Source of the DNA: Peptococcaceae bacterium
GTDB taxonomy: Bacteria; Bacillota; Desulfitobacteriia; Desulfitobacteriales; Desulfitobacteriaceae
Length of the DNA: 5,100 bases
Direction of reading: 5' to 3'
Assembly: GCA_031289815.1 (NCBI GenBank)
Contig: JAITOS010000026.1
Coordinates: 1 to 5,100 of the forward strand
This document shows, one piece after another, positions 1-5,062 of this stretch; within the stretch, counting starts at the first letter, position 1, and every line of letters starts with the position of its first letter. Made by a program: the position numbers and the translations under genes. Below the pieces are notes generated by a model. That model was not told the DNA's origin. It was given only the letters and a program-made list of their open reading frames with translations, and searched no databases.

Positions 1-51
1 CACTTTCTGATAATATACCACAAGACACTGCGCTGTCAAAGGTTTTGCGGT

Positions 52-57
52 TATAAT
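52..57 (+). promoter_or_regulatory. Possible -10 box ahead of the DUF3990 gene
   Basis: The hexamer TATAAT is a perfect match to the sigma-A -10 consensus. It would place a transcription start near position 64, about 23 bases ahead of the TTG at 87. No convincing -35 box lies 16-18 bases upstream (TGCGCT at 29-34), and there is no TGn extension. The assignment rests on one hexamer and on its position ahead of the cassette. A second -10-like hexamer, GATAAT at 9-14, is also present, but its -35 region would fall outside the window. Confidence 0.35.
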
Positions 58-86
58 CGTATAAACATTGTCTTAACGCGCTGTTT

Positions 87-665
87 TTGCGGATTGATTT
101 CTTGTTTTCACACGCGCATTCGACAAACGTCATCACGCTTTACCACGGCACGACACACGACATCACAAAGATTGACGTGTTGCGCGGCAAGCCGTTCAAG
201 GACTTCGGGCAGGGGTTCTACACGACTTGGAATCGCGAGAGCGCGGTTAATATGGCGCTCCGTAACCGCGACATAGAGCTTCGCAGATTGGCGCGGCGAG
301 GAATAATCCGTGAGGTCACGGCGTATCTCTACACGTTTGAGTTTGACGAGAGCAAGCTCGCGGGGCTGAACGTGAAGAAGTTCGACAGAGCGGACAAAGA
401 ATGGGTGCTGTTCGCGACGGACAACCGGTCACACAACCCGCACAATCATTCTTCCGACATCGTTATCGGTCCGACCGCCAACGACCAGACCAACCCGACG
501 ATTCAGACGTATCTTAATGAAGGGTACGGGACTGTCGGCAGCGACCGCGCAATCGAAATCTTGATTGAGTTCCTTGAACCGCACAACCTGCCTTACCAAT
601 ATTTCTTTGGAACAGACCGGGCGGCGAATTTGCTTGTGCTGAAAGGGAGGCGCGTGGTGAAATGA
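87..665 (+). CDS. DUF3990 family protein, putative ADP-ribosyltransferase-like effector or toxin
   Basis: A protein of 192 residues if the TTG at 87 is the start. It has the layout of the DUF3990 family: LYHGT at residues 18-22, DFGQGFYTT at 39-47, a FDRADKEW..FATDNR segment at 99-113, DIVIGPTAND at 124-133 and a C-terminal YQYFFGTDRA block at 170-179. The pair 'YHGT' plus 'FGxGFY' is the nucleotide-binding signature seen in PARP-like ADP-ribosyltransferases. By analogy H20, Y45 and possibly Q171 would be the H-Y-E/Q triad; that part is inference, and no target is known. No signal peptide is visible, so it is probably cytoplasmic. The start is doubtful: the family usually begins one or two residues before 'LYHG', but here those codons are GTC ATC, and no Shine-Dalgarno sequence precedes the TTG at 87 or at 102. 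The frame is closed upstream by a TAA at 54-56. It overlaps the next gene by 4 bases, which suggests translational coupling. The family is a good call; activity is unproven. Confidence 0.8.
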   Translation: MRIDFLFSHAHSTNVITLYHGTTHDITKIDVLRGKPFKDFGQGFYTTWNRESAVNMALRNRDIELRRLARRGIIREVTAYLYTFEFDESKLAGLNVKKFDRADKEWVLFATDNRSHNPHNHSSDIVIGPTANDQTNPTIQTYLNEGYGTVGSDRAIEILIEFLEPHNLPYQYFFGTDRAANLLVLKGRRVVK

Positions 666-904
666 TAGAGGGGAATAAAGGGGTCGCGCTATGCCAAGAT
701 ATACTTGCGGCACGGGTGGCGCAGATGATAGCGAAGCGTGGTGATCTCACGCAGACCGACGCGCTCCGCAAGCTGATGGACACGCAGACTTACACCCTGC
801 TCTTAGAGCCGGAATCGTTCCTGCACTTCGAGAGTGCGGAATATATTCTGTATATGTTCGACGCCGAACAGCGCGGCGACTGGGAACGCTGGACAGAAAT
901 TTAG
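662..904 (+). CDS. Small acidic protein coupled to the DUF3990 gene, possible antitoxin or partner (DUF3791-like)
   Basis: An 80-residue protein, predicted to be mostly helical. It has a region ALRKLMDTQTYTLL (about residues 35-48), then a segment FESAEYILYMFDAE (57-70) and an acidic, tryptophan-containing tail. The pattern 'ALxxxxxSxTYxLL ... ESxxYIL' is typical of the small proteins found beside DUF3990 genes and often labelled DUF3791; I am only moderately sure of that name. The start is well defined: its ATG at 662-664 overlaps the stop of the DUF3990 gene in an ATGA junction, and a GGGAGG Shine-Dalgarno sequence lies at 645-650, 11 bases upstream. Its size, acidity and tight coupling to a putative toxin suggest an antitoxin or specificity partner, but this rests on gene context only. 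No DNA-binding motif is apparent. Confidence 0.75.
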   Translation: MIEGNKGVALCQDILAARVAQMIAKRGDLTQTDALRKLMDTQTYTLLLEPESFLHFESAEYILYMFDAEQRGDWERWTEI

Positions 905-909
905 GAGGT
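903..909 (+). promoter_or_regulatory. Ribosome binding site overlapping the stop codon of the upstream small gene
   Basis: AGGAGGT is a near-perfect Shine-Dalgarno sequence 5 bases before the ATG at 915. Its first two bases are the last two of the TAG stop at 902-904, so ribosomes finishing the upstream gene sit on this site. It fixes the start of the downstream gene at 915; the frame could be extended upstream to 834 only through sequence that overlaps the preceding gene. Confidence 0.85.
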
Positions 910-914
910 GCATC

Positions 915-1148
915 ATGCCTTACGCCAATCTTGATGATAAAACCTATTTGCAGGTTCAAATAGCGAACCTTTATATCCGCAAGCACGGCATAACGCCGCA
1001 AGAATTCGTCAAGCTCGACGACGAGTGCGATGTTCTTGGTTTCCTGCGCGACGGTTACGAGATGTTTCATCTCACCGGGGAGCAGGGCGTCTTGTGCGAA
1101 GTCGAGGACTATATCGCGCTTAACCCTCACGACGGCGGGAGCAATTAG
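915..1148 (+). CDS. DUF3791-like small protein, possible antitoxin or partner
   Basis: A 77-residue protein. Its core matches what I know of DUF3791: an N-terminal helix (IANLYIRKHGITPQEFVKL), a short FLRDGYEMFHLTGEQ segment at about residues 41-55, and an acidic EVEDYIALN near the end, equivalent to the family pattern 'Y..LH..G...iv.DI..Yi'. DUF3791 proteins are commonly encoded next to DUF3990 genes, which supports both calls. The ATG at 915 is chosen because a strong AGGAGGT site lies 5 bases upstream. It is the last gene of the cassette and is followed by an intrinsic terminator 37 bases after its stop. It may neutralise or regulate the DUF3990 protein, but no function is shown for it here. 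It is not obviously a copy of the small gene before it; the two share size and context rather than close sequence. Confidence 0.8.
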   Translation: MPYANLDDKTYLQVQIANLYIRKHGITPQEFVKLDDECDVLGFLRDGYEMFHLTGEQGVLCEVEDYIALNPHDGGSN

Positions 1149-1185
1149 GCGCTTGAGCCAAGAACGGTTTAGACGCGTTTTGCGG

Positions 1186-1222
1186 GTTGTTGCACTGAAA
1201 ACCAGTGTAACAACTCTTTTTT
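1186..1222 (+). terminator. Strong rho-independent terminator of the DUF3990 cassette
   Basis: A 12-base-pair stem (1186-1197 with 1203-1214) has one G-U wobble and a 5-base loop, AAAAC. It is followed directly by TCTTTTTT (1215-1222). It lies 37 bases after the last stop of the cassette and separates it from the downstream degV unit. Confidence 0.92.
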
Positions 1223-1333
1223 GATGTCGCAAAGGCTATCCCTCCCGGCGATTTGGCATACTAAAGATGTGGAAATAGCGCTGTGGGCTTGCCCAATTTC
1301 TGATTAAACCCTAATAACTGGGATATATGGAAG

Positions 1334-1347
1334 CGAACATACGTTCG
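1334..1347. promoter_or_regulatory. LexA (SOS) box of the Gram-positive type
   Basis: The 14-mer CGAACATACGTTCG fits the Bacillus LexA consensus CGAACRNRYGTTYC at every position but the last. It is followed by a further TTCG. LexA represses SOS genes by binding such sites. Here the box lies about 17 bases upstream of the -35 hexamer at 1364, which is unusual for simple repression. It could instead block a promoter reading in from upstream, such as TTGCCC at 1289 with TAATAA at 1312. No SOS gene is evident next to it. Confidence 0.6.
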
Positions 1348-1363
1348 TTCGGGAGTAATGGAT

Positions 1364-1392
1364 TTGACATCTTCATACATTCCAAGTAAGAT
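1364..1392 (+). promoter_or_regulatory. Sigma-A type promoter for the degV unit
   Basis: A perfect TTGACA -35 hexamer at 1364-1369 is followed, after exactly 17 bases, by TAAGAT at 1387-1392 (4 of 6 to consensus). Transcription would begin near 1399 and give a leader of about 220 bases before the degV ATG. A second TTGACA at 1515-1520 lacks a good -10 box at the right distance; the nearest are GGATAC at 17 bases and TAGGAT at 15. Confidence 0.6.
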
Positions 1393-1415
1393 GAGAAGGT
1401 AAAAGAAAAAGCCGA

Positions 1416-1438
1416 AAACCCCGACAATAAAGGGGTTT
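1416..1438 (+). other. Hairpin near the 5' end of the degV leader, possible weak terminator or stabiliser
   Basis: A 7-base-pair stem pairs AAACCCC (1416-1422) with GGGGTTT (1432-1438) around a 9-base loop. It is preceded by an A-rich stretch and followed by GTGACTTTTAATCAC. The T-run is short and offset by 5 bases from the stem, so this is a poor terminator. It could act as a 5' stabilising hairpin or a weak attenuator. Confidence 0.4.
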
Positions 1439-1531
1439 GTGACTTTTAATCACAGTAGAGCGGGTAAACCGGATGAATGATTTTGAGTCATCACACCTTG
1501 TGTTTTGGCGAGGTTTGACAATCCTTGTCGG

Positions 1532-1595
1532 GTTGTAGGATACAACAGGTACAGTCGGCTTGTCCGAGGACAGAAAAACGAAACGCTCAGGCGTT
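1532..1595 (+). other. Series of short hairpins in the degV leader
   Basis: Three small stems follow one another. GTTGTA at 1532-1537 pairs with TACAAC at 1541-1546. TCGG at 1555-1558 pairs with CCGA at 1564-1567, as an alternative to TGTC 1561-1564 with GACA 1569-1572. AACGC at 1582-1586 pairs with GCGTT at 1591-1595 around a TCAG tetraloop. The last ends 9 bases before the Shine-Dalgarno sequence. The overlapping choices at 1555-1572 are mutually exclusive. No known riboswitch class was recognised, and stems this short also arise by chance. Confidence 0.35.
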
Positions 1596-1604
1596 GCATA
1601 GATC

Positions 1605-1615
1605 AGGAGGAGGAG
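1605..1615 (+). promoter_or_regulatory. Extended ribosome binding site of degV
   Basis: AGGAGGAGGAG lies directly before the ATG at 1619, with AGGAGG 8 bases away. It decides the start: the same frame is open back to a TTG at 1505, but that stretch has no ribosome binding site and no family similarity. GATC on each side (1601-1604 and 1615-1618) could form a small stem with the site in the loop. Confidence 0.85.
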
Positions 1616-1618
1616 ATC

Positions 1619-2467
1619 ATGGCTTTTGGCGTTCATGTTGACAGTTCTTCAGATATTCCCCAGGCGCTCGTCAAGGAAGCCGGTATTTGGGTGACGCCCC
1701 TGCCGGTGATTATCGACGGTCAGAGTTACCTGGAAGGCGTAGATATGTTTCCGGAGGAATTTTATCGCCGGTGCGGGACGTTCGCCGAACTTCCTAAGAC
1801 CTCACAGCCAAACTTGGCGGATTTGCTTGAAGCGTACAATGAGATCTTAAAACGCGGCGATGAAGTGATCTCGATTCTCTTATCCTCCGGTCTCAGTTCC
1901 ACGGTCAATACGGCGCTTTTAGCGAGAGAGATGTGCGATGATCCCGGAAGAGTGCATGTGATTGACAGCAAAGGAGCCGCGCTGGGTTATGGCTTGATCG
2001 CCTTAAAGACGGTTCAATTGGCGCGGGAATTCCCGTCATGGTCTGAGCTTGAAGGGAAAATCAATGATTTCCGCGATCATATGCGCTATCTTTTTATGCC
2101 GGATACCTTTGAGTATCTGGTGAAGGGCGGCAGGGTAAGTAAAACGATCGGCGCGATCGGCGGCGTTCTGGATATTAAGCCCATCTTGCGCGTGACGCCG
2201 GAAGGCACGATTGACGCCTATGTGAAAGTCCGGTCAAAGCGGGCGGCGATCCGTAAAGTCGCGGATATCCTCAAGGAGGAAATCCTCAATCCCACCGAGC
2301 AGGTCGTCGGCGTATCGCATTCAAATTGCCTGAGCGACGCGGAAACGCTGGTGGCTGAGATCCGGGCGCGCGTCACTGTCAAGGACGTCATATTGAGCGA
2401 TATCGGCTGCGTGGTCGGCAGCCACACAGGACCGGGAACCCTGGCCGTGTTTTATCAAAAACAGTAA
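1619..2467 (+). CDS. DegV family protein, probable fatty-acid-binding subunit (FakB-like)
   Basis: A protein of 282 residues, the normal DegV length. Family landmarks are visible in order: HVDSSSDIP at 6-14, PLPVIIDG at 27-34, KTSQP at 60-64, SSGLSSTVN at 89-97, FEYLVKGGRVSK at 164-175 and GSHTGPGTLAVFY at 267-279. DegV proteins bind a long-chain fatty acid. The FakB members present it to the kinase FakA, which makes acyl-phosphate for phospholipid synthesis from exogenous or recycled fatty acids. Residues equivalent to those reported as important in Staphylococcus aureus FakB (Thr61, Ser93, an Arg near 170, a His near 266) appear to be kept here as T61, S93, R172 and H269. No fakA gene lies in the window, so the partner must be elsewhere. 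The protein is cytoplasmic, with no signal peptide. It leads a same-strand gene run and sits behind a long leader. The family call is firm; the FakB role is inferred. Confidence 0.93.
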   Translation: MAFGVHVDSSSDIPQALVKEAGIWVTPLPVIIDGQSYLEGVDMFPEEFYRRCGTFAELPKTSQPNLADLLEAYNEILKRGDEVISILLSSGLSSTVNTALLAREMCDDPGRVHVIDSKGAALGYGLIALKTVQLAREFPSWSELEGKINDFRDHMRYLFMPDTFEYLVKGGRVSKTIGAIGGVLDIKPILRVTPEGTIDAYVKVRSKRAAIRKVADILKEEILNPTEQVVGVSHSNCLSDAETLVAEIRARVTVKDVILSDIGCVVGSHTGPGTLAVFYQKQ

Positions 2468-2503
2468 CGTTTGTTTGTATCCTCTGAAGGAGGAATCGGC
2501 GCA

Positions 2504-3565
2504 GTGAATGATATTATGAAGAGTTTTTTCATACGGACGATGAAGTTTATCGTTTTTTGGTTGGTGATCGCTTTTGTTATCTACCTCATCGGACGGTACA
2601 TCTATTTATTTGTCCCGTTCATTATCGCCTTGGCGCTGACCGTCATGGTCAATCCGCTAAAGAAGCTGCTGATGAAGCGCTTTCATTTGCCGCTGATGCT
2701 GGCCGTGCTTTTGGCGATGGTTTTGGAGATCGGCAGTATTTGTGGTATCATTATTATCCTGATTGCCCGCCTGTTCCGGGAGATTCAAGATATATCCTTA
2801 AATCTGCCGGAACACAGCAAAATGGCGCAGCATTTATTCATTAATTGGCTGGATAAATTAGAGACGGTGTACTTGCAAATACCGCCGAGCTATGCGGCGC
2901 CGATCAATAAATCGATCAGCGGCCTGGTGGATTCTATCGCCAATTCCTTCAGTTCGATTCCGACCCTTTTCGGGAAAATTGTGGTCGTGGTTCCGGAAAT
3001 GATTATTATCATCGTGATTGCCTTGGTAGCGACCTATTTTATGGCCAAAGGAACGCCGCGCTATGTAAAGCAGATGATCGCCATCTTCCCGGAGGAATGG
3101 CATATGAATCTGGAGGAATTGGGGAAGGATTTCAGCAAAGCCTTTATGGGGTTTGTCCGGGCGGAGATTATCGTCTGCCTGGTGAGTCTGGTTCTGTCGA
3201 TTGCGGGATTGCTGATCCTGCACACGAAATATGCGATCATGATGGGAACCGTCACCGGCATTTTCGGGATTTTGCCGGTATTGGGCGTAGGCATTGTCTT
3301 AGTTCCCTGGGCCTTTCTGGCTTTCCTCACGGGCAAAACCTTTTTGGCGGTGGGGTTATTGATCCTGACCGGGGTGGTGTCGATCATCCGCCATGTGATC
3401 GAACCGAAGATATTGGGGGATAACGTGGGTCTGGATCCCCTGTTGGTGCTGGTCAGTATGTATATCGGCTTAGCGGCCACCGGCCTCATTGGCTTGTTTT
3501 TGGGACCCTTTGTACTCATCGCCTATCAGTCTCTGAAAAAAGCCGGGGTTTTTCGCAATCTGTGA
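2504..3565 (+). CDS. AI-2E family transporter, YtvI/PerM-like integral membrane protein
   Basis: A 353-residue membrane protein with the AI-2E family topology. Two or three hydrophobic segments lie near the N terminus (about 15-30, 32-49 and 62-88). A soluble stretch follows, then a helix at about 155-181, a second polar stretch, and a cluster of helices to the end. The C-terminal block carries the family features IFGILPVLG, IEPKILGDNVGLDP and GLIGLFLGP. Family members export small molecules or, in some cases, exchange Na+ or Li+ for protons; the substrate cannot be read from sequence. The C-terminal region resembles the YtvI branch described in spore formers, though sporulation is not established here. 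The GTG at 2504 is the chosen start because AAGGAGGA at 2487-2494 precedes it by about 10 bases. The frame is open back to a TTG at 2471, but that start has no ribosome binding site and would place the Shine-Dalgarno inside the gene. It follows degV by 36 bases without a terminator. Confidence 0.88.
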   Translation: MNDIMKSFFIRTMKFIVFWLVIAFVIYLIGRYIYLFVPFIIALALTVMVNPLKKLLMKRFHLPLMLAVLLAMVLEIGSICGIIIILIARLFREIQDISLNLPEHSKMAQHLFINWLDKLETVYLQIPPSYAAPINKSISGLVDSIANSFSSIPTLFGKIVVVVPEMIIIIVIALVATYFMAKGTPRYVKQMIAIFPEEWHMNLEELGKDFSKAFMGFVRAEIIVCLVSLVLSIAGLLILHTKYAIMMGTVTGIFGILPVLGVGIVLVPWAFLAFLTGKTFLAVGLLILTGVVSIIRHVIEPKILGDNVGLDPLLVLVSMYIGLAATGLIGLFLGPFVLIAYQSLKKAGVFRNL

Positions 3566-3590
3566 CCCTAAAAGAGAACAGCAAAAGAAA

Positions 3591-3634
3591 ATAGATAGGT
3601 AGATAGGCAAACAGACAGATAGGTAGATAGACGG
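3591..3634 (+). repeat. Degenerate tetranucleotide repeat ahead of miaB
   Basis: Eleven consecutive 4-base units in phase, read as ATAG, ATAG, GTAG, ATAG, GCAA, ACAG, ACAG, ATAG, GTAG, ATAG, ACGG. It also contains a near-duplicated 16-mer (3591-3606 and 3615-3630, differing at one base). It fills about half of the 86-base gap between the transporter gene and miaB and ends 6 bases before the miaB Shine-Dalgarno. It could be a relic of a slippage-prone microsatellite. Confidence 0.75.
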
Positions 3635-3651
3635 AACTTGGAGTGAAATTC

Positions 3652-4986
3652 ATGAGTCAGGCCGAGTCTCAAGAAAAAAAAGTAGCGACCCTGGTGTATG
3701 GCTGTCAGATGTCAGAGCGGGACGCGGAGCTGTTGACGGAAATCGCGGCGCGAGAAGGGTACCGCTGCTGCGCGGAGCTGCAAGAGGCGGATTTGATTAT
3801 CGTCAATACTTGCTGTGTCCGGGAAAGCGCCGAGAACAAGATTTTAGGGAAGATCGGAGAGTTGAAGCGGCTTAAAGAGAGTAACCCCGGTCTGAAAATC
3901 GCGGTCAGCGGCTGTATGGTGCAACAGCCGGACCGGCTCCGGCAATTGGTGAAGCGAGCGCCCCACGTGGATTTATGGATGGGTACTTATCATCTGAATG
4001 ATTTTTCGCAATTGCTGCGTCAACTTGAGGACGGCGCGAAAATCGCGGTGGCCGACGAACAGGAGACCGGGCCAGAAAAATTGCCGGTGACCGGTAAGGG
4101 CAAGCGGCGGGTGCATATCAATATCATGTACGGCTGCAATAATTATTGCGCTTACTGTATCGTTCCTTATGTTCGAGGCCGGGAACGCAGCCGCCGCCGG
4201 GAGGATATTCTCGCGGAGGTCGAAGAACTCGTGGCGGCGGGCTGCCGGGAGGTGACTTTGCTGGGGCAAAACGTGAATTCCTACGGACAGGACGCCGCTT
4301 TGGACTATGATTTTGCCGATTTACTGCAAAGTATCGATCGCCTGGAAGGACTGCAAAGGGTACGGTTTACCACCTCGCATCCGAAAGACCTGTCGGATAA
4401 GCTGATCCAGACGGTGGCGGCGGGGAAACGGTTGTGCGAGCATTTTCATTTGCCGGTTCAATCAGGTAGCGACGAGATTTTGGCGCGGATGAACCGGAAG
4501 TATACGCGGGAGTATTATCGCAGCCGGGTGCGGCGGATCAGGGAACAGATTCCCGGTGCGAGTATCACCTCCGATGTGATTGTCGGTTTTCCGGGGGAAA
4601 GTGAAGAGAATTTCCGGGAGACGTTGGACTTGGTGGCTGAGATGAATTTCAGCCAGGTATTTACTTTTCTGTACTCCAAACGTTCCGGTACGGCGGCGGC
4701 GGAGTTACCGGATCAGATTCCGCTGGAGGTTAAAAAAAGGCGTTTGCAAACGCTGATGGCCTTACAGCAGGAAAAAAGTCTGGCCTGGAAGCGGCGGATG
4801 ATCGGCCAGACCTATGAGGTGATGGTGGAGGGGGTGAGCAAAACCAATCAAGGAAGGCTGTCTGGCCGGACCCGGGGGAATGAATTGGTGGTGTTTGCGG
4901 GGGAAGAAGCGCTCATCGGGGAACTGGCGGCGGTGAAGATGTTGGAAGCGAGCCCCTGGACGCTGATCGGGGAAATGCGGAAATAA
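3652..4986 (+). CDS. miaB: tRNA-2-methylthio-N6-dimethylallyladenosine synthase MiaB
   Basis: A radical SAM methylthiotransferase of 444 residues that adds a methylthio group to i6A at position 37 of tRNAs reading UNN codons, giving ms2i6A. The N-terminal MTTase domain has its three cluster cysteines in YGCQM (C18), NTCCVRE (C54) and SGCMVQ (C88). The radical SAM motif CNNYCAYC supplies C162, C166 and C169, followed by IVPYVRGRERSRR, which is the MiaB form rather than RimO or MtaB. GQNVNSYG and HLPVQSGSD are further family motifs. A TRAM RNA-binding domain covers about residues 384-444. The length matches the family. The ATG at 3652 is preferred because GGAG at 3640-3643 is 8 bases upstream; a GTG at 3643 in the same frame would leave that site unusable. 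A YlbF-like gene follows, as in Bacillus subtilis, where ymcB (miaB) precedes ymcA. The enzyme depends on MiaA-made i6A; miaA is not in the window. Confidence 0.97.
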   Translation: MSQAESQEKKVATLVYGCQMSERDAELLTEIAAREGYRCCAELQEADLIIVNTCCVRESAENKILGKIGELKRLKESNPGLKIAVSGCMVQQPDRLRQLVKRAPHVDLWMGTYHLNDFSQLLRQLEDGAKIAVADEQETGPEKLPVTGKGKRRVHINIMYGCNNYCAYCIVPYVRGRERSRRREDILAEVEELVAAGCREVTLLGQNVNSYGQDAALDYDFADLLQSIDRLEGLQRVRFTTSHPKDLSDKLIQTVAAGKRLCEHFHLPVQSGSDEILARMNRKYTREYYRSRVRRIREQIPGASITSDVIVGFPGESEENFRETLDLVAEMNFSQVFTFLYSKRSGTAAAELPDQIPLEVKKRRLQTLMALQQEKSLAWKRRMIGQTYEVMVEGVSKTNQGRLSGRTRGNELVVFAGEEALIGELAAVKMLEASPWTLIGEMRK

Positions 4987-5062
4987 AATCGAATCGAAAT
5001 GGAACCATAGCAGGAATTAAAAAATTGTTGTAGAATGAGATAAAATGGAGGAATTGAGCAAT

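Larger units (their letters stand above)
1223..1618. other. Gene-free region of about 400 bases with regulatory signals and a structured leader
   Basis: No frame on either strand has both a plausible ribosome binding site and a recognisable product. The first part (1223-1333) holds only a short TGGG/CCCA hairpin at 1284-1295 that I cannot interpret. The remainder holds a LexA-type box, a promoter and hairpins, listed separately. No tRNA, T-box, tmRNA, RNase P or common riboswitch core was recognised by eye. Confidence 0.7.

Noticed and set aside
747..1232. Open frame of 161 codons on the - strand across both small cassette genes
   Set aside because: It runs antisense to two genes with good starts, begins beyond the terminator hairpin, is rich in Arg as expected of an antisense frame, and matches no family I know.
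1358..1402. 14-codon open frame after the LexA box
   Set aside because: The GGGAG before it is only 2 bases from the ATG, the peptide is not recognisable, and it overlaps the promoter hexamers.
1505..1618. N-terminal extension of DegV from a TTG start
   Set aside because: It has no ribosome binding site and no DegV similarity, while the ATG at 1619 has an excellent site and begins right at the conserved DSSSD region.
1399..1618. Known riboswitch, T-box or housekeeping RNA in the degV leader
   Set aside because: I looked for T-box, TPP, SAM, cobalamin, purine, c-di-GMP, tmRNA, RNase P and SRP core sequences and found none by eye.
1373..1636. Open frame of 87 codons on the - strand across the degV leader
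   Set aside because: It has no ribosome binding site and no recognisable family, and it extends into the degV start region.
3061..3519. Open frame of 152 codons on the - strand inside the AI-2E gene
   Set aside because: It is a shadow of a well-supported membrane protein gene. Its composition (many Thr, Pro, Lys and Arg) reflects the antisense of hydrophobic codons.
5025..5046. Promoter just ahead of the YlbF-like gene
   Set aside because: TAAAAT at 5041 is a fair -10 box, but the nearest -35-like hexamer (TTGTTG at 5025) is only 10 bases away.
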